This document shows positions 19,002 through 28,670 of a stretch of 64,000 nt of DNA, piece by piece (the stretch's first letter is position 1; every line of letters starts with the position of its first letter). The stretch spans positions 1-64,000 of the forward strand of contig JASHOU010000062.1 in NCBI GenBank assembly GCA_030038475.1. The letters run 5' to 3'. Position numbers and translations under genes: made by a program. The notes under the pieces were generated by a model that was not told the DNA's origin, did no database searches, and saw only the letters and a list, made by a program, of their open reading frames with translations. Origin of the DNA: Terriglobales bacterium (GTDB taxonomy: Bacteria > Acidobacteriota > Terriglobia > Terriglobales > Acidobacteriaceae).

Positions 19002-21215
19002 ATGGTGATGATTAAGAAATTTCTGTTGGCGGTAGTATTGCTGAACCTCGCGCTGGCCGTCGGTTGTGCGACGGGTGGCAATGGCATTGTGACGCAAACG
19101 ACGGTTACGGTCAGCGCTCCGGCCGGAATTAACACTACCGCAACCTACCCGACGCAGACTTTTACGGTCACGGCGACGGTTACCAACTCGTCAAATACGG
19201 CGGTTACCTGGAGCCTGAGCGGCAGCGACGACTGCAGCGGCAGTGCGTGCGGAACGCTGACGCCAGTCACACCAGCAACCAACCCGGCAACCGCAGTTTA
19301 CGTAGCGCCTTCATGCGTCTCCCAGACGGTATGCCTCTCAGGTGCGGAGCCGATCATCACGGCGACACTCGTGTCCGACACGTCGATAACGGGCACGCTG
19401 GGAATCGGACTGGTTGACATCACCACCGAGGTAGCGCCTTCGACGGTAAGTGTGGGCACCGGCCTGACCCAGCAGTTCACAGCGACAGCCGTGCCCGACG
19501 ACGCGCCGCAAACCTTTACCTGGACGTGCTCGGCGAACGGCAATCCCTGCGTGAGCTTTAGCCAGGATGCCAATGTGTCCGGGTTGGCCTACTATACGGC
19601 GAGCGATAACTGCAGCGGTTCTTGCGTTACGATATCGGCGATTACGCCGCTCGACCCAGCAGGCTGCTCTGACAATCCCAAGAACTGCACACTCGCGAAA
19701 TTCGCGCTGGTCACCTCCCGCGTCAGCGGGACATATGCATTCCGGTTTTCGGGCTATGACAGCAGCAATCATCCTGTAGCTGTCGCTGGAACTTTCACAG
19801 CGACGAACGGAACGATTACGAGTGGCGTAGAAGACGAATTGACCTCGGGCGGGCCGAACACACAGATTGCGATTAGCGGAGGTTCCTACACTCCCACGTC
19901 CTCTGACCCTAACAATTCCAACAACGCGGGCACGTTGATTTTGACGTTGCCGAGCGGAGTCTACCCAAATCAGTTTCAGGCAGTTCTCGATGGCGCCGGC
20001 GACATTCAGATGATCGAAAATGACGGCCATGGCAGCGGTTCCGGAGTTGCCGAGCCGTTGACGAAGAACAACGGTTTCAACTCGTCCGGCGATCAGACTT
20101 TCGCCTTTGGCTTTACCGGCGTCGATTCGTCCGGCAACCGCATTGGCTACGCCGGGCTGATACCCATGAACGGAGCAGGCGTTGTCAGCGGTGGCTCGAT
20201 CGATGTGAACGATAACGGCAATGCCAAAAACAGCATCTGCAGTGCTCCGCCGTGCACAGTAACGGGAACCTACCAACAGCTTGCCAGTGGCGCGTGGCAA
20301 TTGGCGCTGACGGCGCCGATCGCGATGAATTTCGATTTTTACGTCGCCAATGGGAACACGAAAGCTACAACTCCGCTGACTCTGTATGCGATTTCCACCG
20401 ACAGCAACCCGGCGGTTTCGGGCACGATGGTGCTCCAGGATTCGACGCAAACCTATAACATCAATGCCTTCGATGGCGTTAGCGTTTCCGCTCTCACGGG
20501 GTTGAACGGCGCGAATACGAATGTCTCGTTGACGCTCGGCACCACCGACGGCAGTGGCGACTTCAGCGGCCAATACGACCAGAATAATGCCGGCACGATC
20601 AACTCCGCCATCCAATTCAATACCTCGGGAAACTCGACGGCTTACATGTATGCGGCGTCGTCCAGCAACAACGGACGATACACATTTCCGATGCTTGGCA
20701 ATCCCGGCGCAAATCCGGTTGTGGCTCCGGTTCCATTTATTCTCTACGCCAGCGGAGCCAATCGCGGATTCCTGCTCGACCAGTCTAGTTCGGCAGTGAT
20801 GACGGGAACCATGAATCCGCAAGGCAAAGGCGGGGGTTACTATGACCCTTCGGAGTTACCGGGAACGTATGCCGCTGCGACCACTACGAGCGCCACATCG
20901 GCAATCACCCCGACTGCGGCGAATCTGCTGCTGACGTCTACGGGAAATGCCACCTACAACGTCGCGGGGACGCTGTATCCGGGCGCTCAGGCAGTGCCGA
21001 GCGGGTCCAGTTACACGCTGACGGACACCGGGCCAGGCACAATCGTGCTGAGCGGTCAAAACGGTCAGCCACCCCAGAACTATGCGATCTATACCGTCGA
21101 CACTTCGGGTTGTTCACCAACCAGTGCAAGCCCGGTGTGCTCAATTCTGGATTTTTTCATGATCGATGAGGATGAGAAGAATACGACTCCGGCCGTCATC
21201 TTTGCGCACCAGTAA
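19002..21215 (+). CDS. Large exported lipoprotein with Ig-like repeats
   Basis: 737 aa from the ATG at 19002 (an in-frame TTG at 18981 is possible). A lipoprotein signal (KKFLLAVVLLNLALAVGC) puts the lipid Cys about 22 residues in. The remainder is rich in Ser, Thr, Asn and Gly. It begins with two Ig-like (Big_2/BACON-style) domains with TVTVSAP and STVSVGTGLTQQFTATAVP, followed by three or more similar beta segments with TSGGPN/FAFGFTGVDSSGN elements. Proteins of this kind sit on the surface of Acidobacteriota in many copies; adhesion or structural roles are assumed. No enzyme motif is seen. The long structured leader suggests control of the RNA. Confidence 0.7.
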   Translation: MVMIKKFLLAVVLLNLALAVGCATGGNGIVTQTTVTVSAPAGINTTATYPTQTFTVTATVTNSSNTAVTWSLSGSDDCSGSACGTLTPVTPATNPATAVYVAPSCVSQTVCLSGAEPIITATLVSDTSITGTLGIGLVDITTEVAPSTVSVGTGLTQQFTATAVPDDAPQTFTWTCSANGNPCVSFSQDANVSGLAYYTASDNCSGSCVTISAITPLDPAGCSDNPKNCTLAKFALVTSRVSGTYAFRFSGYDSSNHPVAVAGTFTATNGTITSGVEDELTSGGPNTQIAISGGSYTPTSSDPNNSNNAGTLILTLPSGVYPNQFQAVLDGAGDIQMIENDGHGSGSGVAEPLTKNNGFNSSGDQTFAFGFTGVDSSGNRIGYAGLIPMNGAGVVSGGSIDVNDNGNAKNSICSAPPCTVTGTYQQLASGAWQLALTAPIAMNFDFYVANGNTKATTPLTLYAISTDSNPAVSGTMVLQDSTQTYNINAFDGVSVSALTGLNGANTNVSLTLGTTDGSGDFSGQYDQNNAGTINSAIQFNTSGNSTAYMYAASSSNNGRYTFPMLGNPGANPVVAPVPFILYASGANRGFLLDQSSSAVMTGTMNPQGKGGGYYDPSELPGTYAAATTTSATSAITPTAANLLLTSTGNATYNVAGTLYPGAQAVPSGSSYTLTDTGPGTIVLSGQNGQPPQNYAIYTVDTSGCSPTSASPVCSILDFFMIDEDEKNTTPAVIFAHQ

Positions 21216-21395
21216 TCCCAGTAATCTGCGAGCACTCGTGATGGCGTAACCTCTGCGCCTGAAGGCGCGTTGAAAGACAACTCGTTGATCGCAGCGGTGA
21301 AACGCCGCACCACACAAAAGCTAAAGACCGACTTGATTTTTTCGCAGTGTGTAAGGTCGGAACTTTTTCTAACTCTAACAACCTTGTCTCGAGCT

Positions 21396-23699
21396 TCACT
21401 TCCCGCGAATCACAGTCTTGGCAATGGCGAGATTATCGAAACGGTCGTAGGCGCGAACCACGACGACATGGTCACTCGCCGTGTTGTTAGCCATCATGGG
21501 CGGCGGAGCAGCTTCCGATTGCGGCACGGAGACGCGAAAGTCGTAGTCTTCGGTTTTCGAATCCGACAATTGGCCAACCGGCTCGACGAACTGCCATTCG
21601 CCGCCATCGAGCGAATACTCGGCGCGCTTGATCGGCGAGAACGAATCGGTAGCGCGGAAGTGGACATGAATTTGCTTCCGCGCGTTTTCTTTAGAATCGC
21701 TCTCCTTGGAATTGGATTCCAGCGCAGCGGTCAGGTTATCAATCACCGGAGGAGTGTTATCGACCTCGAAGCGGGCGCTATCGCGCTCGGCGTAGAGCGC
21801 GTCTCCAGGCGAATGCGAGGGCGCATCGGAAGCGATGACCTTCATCGTGTAGCCGCCATCAGGCATGAGACTGGCGTCGAACGAGTAAAAGCGATCGAAG
21901 AGATTATTCTTCAGCAGTAGCCAGCGCGATTCGCCGTCGCCGCGGTAGTAGACAGTGAACACAAATTGATCGTCGTTATCGTCGTGCGCCGACCAGCGAA
22001 CTCCAATCGAATCGTGGTCGCGAATCGATGGAGGCGGAGACTCGAAACGCGGCTGGCCGGCAATCTGTGTGTCGGCTCCGGTGACACGTGGAATGGGCTG
22101 ATAGCGATAGCCGGGCTGCACCGTAATCTCGTCAATCTCAGGTGCAACGTTCTTCGGCAAATAGTAGAGGAGGACGTCGTCAAGGCGAGGCGCTGGATTT
22201 CCCGCCCGAAGCACGGCTTTCCACTGCACGAAGCGCGCAGACGGGACGTTGAGCGCCGAGCCGGCGGAAAGATTAACAGGCGTCCAATGGCTCCAGTTGC
22301 GATCAGGATTGTCGACGTTGCCGCTGCGGGCATAAAGCTCGACAGCGCCGACGCTGCGCACGCTGGCGCGTCCCCACGAGGAAAAAATGTGCGCATCGAA
22401 GACATCGCTTTCGTAGGTGCCTTCGGACTCCGGGCCGGGACCAAGCACAAAAATCTTGCCGAGATTGCTACCAGAGGAGTAGAGACCGCCGCCCGGAGCA
22501 GCGGCAAATGCCGTGATCTGCGTGGCGCTCGCTTTGACTAAGTCGGTGAAATCGTCAACGCCATTAATGGCGAAGATGTGACCGCGATTGCCGGTGCCGG
22601 CGACAAGGCGTCCGCGCTGATCGAAGGCGAGAGCATAGACCAGATCTTCGTGCGAGGTCCAGAGGCGCGAAGGTGCGCCATCAGGCGCGATACGATAAAT
22701 TTCGGATCCGCCGGTGACGCCTGCGCCGGGAGCGGGAAATGGCGTTGCAGGAGCAGCGGATGCGGGGCCGAGAGTAATCGTGCCGCCGGGCGCTACCGGA
22801 TTCGGCACAGGAGCTGTGAGCGTGATGCTCATCTGCGGGCTTGCGCTTTCGGGATGCTTTTCTCCGGCGCCGGCGGCGTAGATGTTGCCCGCTGCGTCAA
22901 TGGCGAGAGCTGTAATTTCCTTCTTCGGTGCGCTGTAGAGAACGAAGGCGTCGCCGTTGGGAGCGATGCGGTAGATGAGACCGCTGCCGTCGGAGCCGGC
23001 AATCAGATTTCCTTTGGGATCGAGCGCAAGAACGCGGATGTGAACTTCATCGCTCTTGAAGAAGAGCGAGTGCTGGCCGTTAGCGGCGACCTTGTAGATT
23101 TCACCGTGATCGCCGGTAGCAACGTAGAGATTGCCTGCGCCATCGAGAACCATATCCCAGATGTATTTTGAACCGGGATCGAAGTAGGGAGTTGCGCTCC
23201 ATGATTTCTTAAAAGACGATTTGTTGGAAAGCGATTCCTTGGAAGACGATTTCGCGGCTTTGCCGGTCTCCGCCGAGTTGGCCTCAAGACGGTACACTTT
23301 GCCGTCGGGCGCGGTAGCTGCATAAACAATGCCGCTTTTGTCGACGACGAGTGATTGCACCTGCAATTCCTGCGGCTCGAAGATAGCGATAGTCTGGCCA
23401 TCGGGCGTGATGCGATAGACACGAGCAGGCGCTCCAGCGGCAGCGTAGATGTTTCCGGCGGAGTCCGATGCAATCGACCAGATGTAGGTCGAAGGCGTGG
23501 TCGTGAGCGCCTTAAAGGCCGGGGCGAGCTCGAGTCCGCCCTGGCTGCGCAGGGCGATGCCCTTTGGAGTTCCCTTCGTCAGTTCGTCGAATTTCGATTG
23601 TTCCCAGGTTCGAGTACCTTCAGCCGAGGAGAGTGAGGAAAGCGTTAAGACTGAAAAAACGAGTGTGGATAACAGAAGCGTCTTACGATCCAAAGTCAT
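21396..23699 (-). CDS. Exported beta-propeller protein with C-terminal Ig-like domain
   Basis: 767 aa with a signal peptide (about 1-26). Residues about 60-400 contain repeated blades of the type DSAGNIYAA.....VYRITPDG, as in NHL/two-component-regulator-like propellers, about six in number. A short SKESLSNKSSFKKS linker interrupts them. The C-terminal 250 residues include an Ig/fibronectin-like region (DNTPPVIDNL, AEYSLDGGEW, VVVRAYDRFDN). It has no catalytic motif and is probably extracytoplasmic. It follows the S55 gene in the same direction after 88 bp and may be one transcript with it, which suggests a joint surface function. A REP-like hairpin lies in the gap. Confidence 0.65.
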   Translation of the reverse strand: MTLDRKTLLLSTLVFSVLTLSSLSSAEGTRTWEQSKFDELTKGTPKGIALRSQGGLELAPAFKALTTTPSTYIWSIASDSAGNIYAAAGAPARVYRITPDGQTIAIFEPQELQVQSLVVDKSGIVYAATAPDGKVYRLEANSAETGKAAKSSSKESLSNKSSFKKSWSATPYFDPGSKYIWDMVLDGAGNLYVATGDHGEIYKVAANGQHSLFFKSDEVHIRVLALDPKGNLIAGSDGSGLIYRIAPNGDAFVLYSAPKKEITALAIDAAGNIYAAGAGEKHPESASPQMSITLTAPVPNPVAPGGTITLGPASAAPATPFPAPGAGVTGGSEIYRIAPDGAPSRLWTSHEDLVYALAFDQRGRLVAGTGNRGHIFAINGVDDFTDLVKASATQITAFAAAPGGGLYSSGSNLGKIFVLGPGPESEGTYESDVFDAHIFSSWGRASVRSVGAVELYARSGNVDNPDRNWSHWTPVNLSAGSALNVPSARFVQWKAVLRAGNPAPRLDDVLLYYLPKNVAPEIDEITVQPGYRYQPIPRVTGADTQIAGQPRFESPPPSIRDHDSIGVRWSAHDDNDDQFVFTVYYRGDGESRWLLLKNNLFDRFYSFDASLMPDGGYTMKVIASDAPSHSPGDALYAERDSARFEVDNTPPVIDNLTAALESNSKESDSKENARKQIHVHFRATDSFSPIKRAEYSLDGGEWQFVEPVGQLSDSKTEDYDFRVSVPQSEAAPPPMMANNTASDHVVVVRAYDRFDNLAIAKTVIRGK

Positions 23700-23751
23700 A
23701 CCTCAATGTAATCTTTTTGGCAGAAAGCCGCGCGTGTCCAGCCTGGCCGTA

Positions 23752-23766
23752 CGGGCGTCACGCCCG
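23752..23766. repeat. Short REP-like palindrome
   Basis: CGGGCG-TCA-CGCCCG, six pairs, in the gap between the S55 gene and the beta-propeller gene. It could form an mRNA hairpin between the two genes. Confidence 0.4.
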
Positions 23767-23787
23767 CCCTCCACGAGCTGAAGGCAG

Positions 23788-25671
23788 CTACTTGATATTA
23801 ATTGTGAGCATCTGCGCGCCGGAGACTACGTAGTCGAGCGGTTCAGTGGAGGCTTCGCTGACCGACGATTCGCCGAGCACGACCATATCCTGCGTGCCGC
23901 GCATGTTCTCCATCACGTTCATGACAGAGAGCGGGAGGGTCGGCATCACTTTGTCGGCAACCATCGCTTCGGGGTCGGACTCGATGAGCGAAACATAAAC
24001 GCGATCGTCGGCGCGCTCTTTGTTAAGCAACGCGATCGTCGGCCCAAGGCCGAGACCCCGGTTCATCATGGGCGTGCCGCGGTGGATGCGATCGAGCGTA
24101 TCTCCGTCGCTGACCAGGATGCGCAGAGTTCCCTTGGCAGTGGAAGTTGGAATGCGAATGGGAATCTGCCGCACGAGCCGCTCGCCACGATAGGGACGAA
24201 TCACCGTCTCGACCGTGATCTGGTCGCCGGGACGAGCTTCGGTCATATCAGTGCGCGCCGCTTCCAGTCGGGCCGAGCGACGCTCGCGAACCAGATCGAA
24301 ATCAAGTTTGATGCCCTCAACGTCGGGAACGTCGAAGGGATTGGTATAGATGCGTCCAAAGCGGTCGCCGATCGTAGCAGCCGCCAGAGCCGCCGCAGGC
24401 TGCCCGTTATCCTGCGGGGCAAACATGTTGCGCATCGTAACCTCGGGATAACCTTTTACGCTGAACACGCCATTCATGCGATACGTGATGTCTTCGCCAT
24501 ATTCATTGGTGCCATGCAGTGCGTTGAAGACGGTTGCTGTCATCGCCAGAGGACTCAAACGGGCGTTGTTGAGAATCTCGTAATGGAATTCCTTGGTCGT
24601 CGAGCCACTTTCTCCAGCGATGTGCATGGCGATGGTCACGGGAATCATCTTCGATTCTCGTCCGGGTATGCCCATGATTCCGTTCTGGCGATCCTGCACG
24701 AAAGCACCAACGGTCTCGGTTGTGTTGACGATCTTGAAGGCATTCAGCGGCGATGGCAGCGTGGCCAGCACGGTCGCCTTGGTCATGGGCAGATCGACTT
24801 CGCCAAACTGCAGCAATGGATGGCCGCAGGCGAGCAAGCGCTGCGGATCGACGTAAGTCACGGTGCAGGTAGCGGCAATATCCATATCGCCGCGGACGAG
24901 CACGGCGCTGACGGCCGATCCTGGCTCGATTGGCTCCGGTTGCTTCTGATCGCTCGCCGAGCCGATGCCCATCACCGGAACGATACCGGCCTGCGCAAAC
25001 TGCGAACCGTAGCGCTGCAAGGTGTCAGCGGAAAAACCGTTAAATACAAGCGGCGTTTCGATGGGCTTGAGATAGTCGGTATAGTTCTCGACAGGCGCTG
25101 CGCCATTTTCCGCCGGGCTTGCGGTCGCAGAAGTCGATTTCTGCGCTGAAGAGTTGCTGTCTGGATTGCCGGCACGCACTGAGTCCGCCGACGCACCTTG
25201 TCCCGCGCTCTGTCCTGAACTTTGTCCAGAACTATGGTCGAGCGCGCTGATCTCCAGCATCTCTTCGATCGGCGTGACGCCCGCGATCGGTTCCTTGGAG
25301 AATTCGCCGATGCGAAAGGCGAGCGCGCCTGCAAGTTTGCCATCGAAGTAGACGGGGCTTCCGCTCATGCCGGCTACCACGCCGGTATATTCGGGCTTAC
25401 TGCCGTGGAGGCGCACGAGAATGATGTCACCCTTGGGACCGTTTACGTTACGCATGACACCCAGAACTTCCACCTCCATCGACTCCGGCTGCACCCCCTG
25501 AAACACGGTGAGCGCCGTGCCTTTCATGCCCGCGTGGATCTGATCCAGCGGCATAATGGCGATCACAGGTTTCGATTGCGTAGTAGCTTGCTGTGGAGTG
25601 GTTTGTGCCGTAGCCCAGACAACCAACAATAGAGACAAGACCACGACGAGTGCGCGCGCAACTTTACCCAT
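23788..25671 (-). CDS. Exported SpoIVB peptidase S55-domain protein
   Basis: 627 aa from the ATG at 25671, with GGGG 6 nt upstream; an in-frame TTG at 25677 is less likely. It has a signal peptide (about 1-26) and then the S55 domain (about 40-250): MPLDQIHAGMKGTALTVF, RLHGSKPEYTGVVAGMSGSPVY and the Gly-rich turn after it. The serine in GMSGSP corresponds to the catalytic Ser of SpoIVB. A Ser/Gln/Ala-rich low-complexity insert (about 150-190) splits the domain. SpoIVB itself cuts a sporulation protein in Bacillus, but this organism type does not sporulate, so the substrate is different and unknown. It probably forms an operon with the beta-propeller gene. Confidence 0.78.
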   Translation of the reverse strand: MGKVARALVVVLSLLLVVWATAQTTPQQATTQSKPVIAIMPLDQIHAGMKGTALTVFQGVQPESMEVEVLGVMRNVNGPKGDIILVRLHGSKPEYTGVVAGMSGSPVYFDGKLAGALAFRIGEFSKEPIAGVTPIEEMLEISALDHSSGQSSGQSAGQGASADSVRAGNPDSNSSAQKSTSATASPAENGAAPVENYTDYLKPIETPLVFNGFSADTLQRYGSQFAQAGIVPVMGIGSASDQKQPEPIEPGSAVSAVLVRGDMDIAATCTVTYVDPQRLLACGHPLLQFGEVDLPMTKATVLATLPSPLNAFKIVNTTETVGAFVQDRQNGIMGIPGRESKMIPVTIAMHIAGESGSTTKEFHYEILNNARLSPLAMTATVFNALHGTNEYGEDITYRMNGVFSVKGYPEVTMRNMFAPQDNGQPAAALAAATIGDRFGRIYTNPFDVPDVEGIKLDFDLVRERRSARLEAARTDMTEARPGDQITVETVIRPYRGERLVRQIPIRIPTSTAKGTLRILVSDGDTLDRIHRGTPMMNRGLGLGPTIALLNKERADDRVYVSLIESDPEAMVADKVMPTLPLSVMNVMENMRGTQDMVVLGESSVSEASTEPLDYVVSGAQMLTINIK

Positions 25672-25823
25672 GGACAACCCCGGAGATCACAATTGATTTG
25701 CTGCTTTAAAGACTCCGCCTATCAGAAGTTTTGCCAGGGGAGGCAGCATTTTTCAAGGCCCGAAAAACCCCAACTGCAGAGTACTTGCATCTATACTAGC
25801 ACAGGAGCTTCAGAGGTATCCCT

Positions 25824-27065
25824 ATGTTTTCCAGCGAATTTGGCGTGCAAAACCGCTCGCAAAGCACTTTCTCTAAGCCTGTGATCCTGTTGACGTTTGT
25901 TCTTTTCTGCATGGCCGCGGCGTTTTCGGCACAAGCTCAAGACTCTTCTCAGCAACCACCGCAGCAGCCACCTGCGAATCCGAATCAGCAGGAAGCGCCG
26001 CCGGAAGCGGGTGGGCCGCAGAACGATATCGGACCGTACGTGATCCCGAAGAAGAAGGAAGAACCTCCGCCGCCGGCGCCGGAAAAGCCGAAGAAAATTG
26101 AGGGCATGCCCGACTACTCACTTCACGTCGAAGTGCCCGTGGTGAGCCTTGATGTGCTGGTGACCACGAAAGACGGCCAGCTTATTCCCGGCCTGAAGAA
26201 AGAAAACTTCAAGGTGATGGAGGATGGCCAGGCCCAGCAGATTGCGACTTTCAGTCAAACCCAGGCTCCGATCACGGCTGTCTTGCTCGTCGAATTTGCC
26301 TCGACGAACTATTCCTTCGAGGTCGAGGCCTTGCGAGCGTCCTATGCTTTTGCAAACACGCTCCAGAAAGACGACTGGATCTCGGTCATTTCGTACGACA
26401 TCAAGCCCTACATTCTCACCGATTTTACCCAGGACAAGCGCGCTGCCTACGCAGCGCTGAACGAGCTGCGGATTCCGGGTTTCTCGGAAACCAATCTATT
26501 CGACGCTTTGTTCGACACTCTTGATCGCATTGATCGCATCGAAGGCAAAAAGTACATCATTCTTGTCACCACCGGGGTCGACACCTTCAGCAAGATCAAC
26601 TTGGACCAGACCATCAAGAAAGTGAAAGCCACGAAAGATGTCACGATCTACCCGATCAGCGTGGGATTCTGGGTACGTGAGGCGTGCGAAGACAGTCCCA
26701 GCGCTCACAGCTTCGCTTGCCAAAACAATCGCGGCATCGGAATACCAGCTGGCCGAATGACGTACCTGCAAGCCGACAACGAAGTAAGGACGTTCGCGGA
26801 ACTGACCGGGGGCCGTGCCTATTTCCCACGCTTCCAGGGCGAACTGCCGGAGATTTTTCACGATATCTCATCCGACATCCGCAATCAGTACAGCATCAGC
26901 TACCACCCGACGAACACCAAACTCGACGGCACCTATCGCAAACTGAAAGTGGAGCTCCAGGCGCCCGATGGTGGTCCGCTGAAAGTGCACGACCAGAAGG
27001 GGAAGGATGTGAAGTACATCGTATACGCGCGCGAAGGCTACACAGCAAAGCATACGGTGGAGTAG
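25824..27065 (+). CDS. Exported VWFA-related protein of the acidobacterial type
   Basis: 413 aa with an N-terminal export signal (hydrophobic 23-42). A Gln/Pro-rich stretch (about 47-95) precedes the VWA-like domain (about 100-345). The lead-in VVSLDVLVTTKDGQLIPGL, followed by FKVMEDGQAQQI, is the mark of the VWFA-related family that is expanded in Acidobacteriota. The MIDAS motif, normally DxSxS, reads EFASTNYS here, so metal binding is uncertain. The role is taken to be adhesion or complex assembly outside the cell; this is inferred. AGAGG lies 7 nt before the ATG, and a -10 box TATACT lies at 25792. Confidence 0.85.
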   Translation: MFSSEFGVQNRSQSTFSKPVILLTFVLFCMAAAFSAQAQDSSQQPPQQPPANPNQQEAPPEAGGPQNDIGPYVIPKKKEEPPPPAPEKPKKIEGMPDYSLHVEVPVVSLDVLVTTKDGQLIPGLKKENFKVMEDGQAQQIATFSQTQAPITAVLLVEFASTNYSFEVEALRASYAFANTLQKDDWISVISYDIKPYILTDFTQDKRAAYAALNELRIPGFSETNLFDALFDTLDRIDRIEGKKYIILVTTGVDTFSKINLDQTIKKVKATKDVTIYPISVGFWVREACEDSPSAHSFACQNNRGIGIPAGRMTYLQADNEVRTFAELTGGRAYFPRFQGELPEIFHDISSDIRNQYSISYHPTNTKLDGTYRKLKVELQAPDGGPLKVHDQKGKDVKYIVYAREGYTAKHTVE

Positions 27066-27076
27066 CAAAAGATATC

Positions 27077-27172
27077 GGGTCATCGGTTGATTGGACCATC
27101 AGGCGATCGAAAGTCAAGAGCACACGACCTGAGATGACCAGATGGCCCGATCACCCGATGACCCGATGTCCT
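27077..27172. repeat. Inverted octamer arrays between VWFA gene and purB
   Basis: The left array has 8-nt units GGGTCATC, GGTTGATT, GGACCATC, AGGCGATC, GAAAGTCA (27077-27116). The right array is GATGACCA, GATGGCCC, GATCACCC, GATGACCC, GATGTCCT (27133-27172), the reverse complement of the left family. The spacer is only 16 nt, so a stem of up to 40 pairs with mismatches could form. Confidence 0.8.
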
Positions 27173-27229
27173 CCCCTGATTTACAATCCCCAGTTCCCCT
27201 CCACAAAGAATTGTTCCTAGGAGAAACCC

Positions 27230-28597
27230 GTGATCCCACGCTATACCCGGCCCGAGATGGCTCGAATCTGGAGCGATGAGAATCGATTCCGCACCTGGCT
27301 GGCGGTGGAAGTTGCCGCGACCGAAACGCTGGCCGAAGCCGGAATCGTGCCGAGGGAAGCGGCCAAGGCGATCCGCGCGCGCGCCGATTTCAATGTCGAT
27401 CGCATCTTCCAGATTGAGGCCGAGGTCAAGCACGACGTCATCGCCTTCACCACGGCCGTAGCTGAAATCGTGGGTCAACACGCGCGTTGGTTTCACTATG
27501 GACTCACCTCAAACGATGTCGTGGACACAGCGCAAGCATTGCTCATTCGCGAGGCCTCGTCGCTGATCGCCGGCGATCTGGAGCGACTGGCCGACGTGCT
27601 CGAACGGCGCGCGTGGGAATTTAAAGATACGCCGATGATCGGGCGCACTCACGGCATCCACGCCGAGCCGATCACTTTTGGATTCAAGATTACCAACTGG
27701 TATTCGGAGACGCAGCGCAACATTGCACGCTTTCGGGCGGCGGCTGAGGATCTGCGCGTGGGCAAATTCTCCGGCGCAGTGGGTACGTTTGCTCATCTCA
27801 CGCCCGAGCTCGAAGAAAAAATCTGCACGCGCCTGGGATTGAAAGCCGCCGCCGTGTCGTCGCAGGTGATTCAGCGCGACCGTCACGCTTTCTATTTGGC
27901 GACGCTCGCCACGATTGCTTCGACTCTCGACAAGATCGCAACCGAGATTCGTCACCTGCAGCGGACTGAGGTGCGCGAGGCCGAGGAATTTTTTAGCGAG
28001 AAGCAGAAAGGTTCGTCGGCGATGCCGCACAAACGGAACCCCGTCACCAGCGAGCAGATCAGTGGATTGTCGCGCGTGGTGCGATCAAACGCTCAGGCGG
28101 GATTCGAGAATGTCGCGCTCTGGCACGAGCGCGACATTTCGCACTCCTCGGCGGAACGCATCATCATTCCCGACTCGACGACACTTGCCGATTACCTGCT
28201 GAACAAAACCGCGAATCTGATCGAGACCATGTTCGTCTATCCGGAACGCATGATGGCGAATCTTGAGAGCACGCACGGCCTCGTCTTCAGCGGACAGTTG
28301 CTGCTTGATCTGGTGGAAGGCGGTGTTTCGCGTGAAGACGCATATCGGCTGGTACAAACTCACGCCATGCGTGCGTGGAAGGAAAATCTCGACTTCCATG
28401 AATTGATTCTGAACGATCCCGAGATTAGCGGACGCGTGCCGCGGGTGAAGATCGAGCGCGCCTTCGACCTGAAGCGGCAACTGAAGAACATCGACAAGAT
28501 TTTTGCGCGGGTGTTCGCAGATGAAACCGCCAGGGGGGGGAATTCGATGCATTCGAAGAAGAAAACGAGAAGAGGAAAGCGAAAAGCAAGCGGCTAA
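27230..28597 (+). CDS. purB: Adenylosuccinate lyase
   Basis: 455 aa from GTG at 27230, with AGGAG 6 nt upstream. It makes fumarate from SAICAR and from adenylosuccinate, two steps of purine synthesis. The superfamily signature GSSAMPHKRNP is intact (about 263-273), and the first conserved parts YGLTSNDVVDT and GRTHG(I)HAEP carry the catalytic His. The C-terminal tail (MHSKKKTRRGKRKASG) is strongly basic and follows a run of eight G's at 28533-28540. That tail is absent from standard PurB proteins of about 430-435 aa and would change if the G-run slipped. No other purine genes are in the window. Confidence 0.94.
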   Translation: MIPRYTRPEMARIWSDENRFRTWLAVEVAATETLAEAGIVPREAAKAIRARADFNVDRIFQIEAEVKHDVIAFTTAVAEIVGQHARWFHYGLTSNDVVDTAQALLIREASSLIAGDLERLADVLERRAWEFKDTPMIGRTHGIHAEPITFGFKITNWYSETQRNIARFRAAAEDLRVGKFSGAVGTFAHLTPELEEKICTRLGLKAAAVSSQVIQRDRHAFYLATLATIASTLDKIATEIRHLQRTEVREAEEFFSEKQKGSSAMPHKRNPVTSEQISGLSRVVRSNAQAGFENVALWHERDISHSSAERIIIPDSTTLADYLLNKTANLIETMFVYPERMMANLESTHGLVFSGQLLLDLVEGGVSREDAYRLVQTHAMRAWKENLDFHELILNDPEISGRVPRVKIERAFDLKRQLKNIDKIFARVFADETARGGNSMHSKKKTRRGKRKASG

Positions 28598-28670
28598 TGT
28601 CTTCGCTCCACTAGGGGTTCGCTGAGACATGCGCGCAACCACTGAGGCCAGCGCGCCGAAAGACTGCGGC

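Noticed and set aside
19338-20822. 494-codon minus-strand frame opposite the lipoprotein gene
   Set aside because: Arg- and Ala-rich composition without domains, lying fully opposite a gene with a clear lipoprotein signal.
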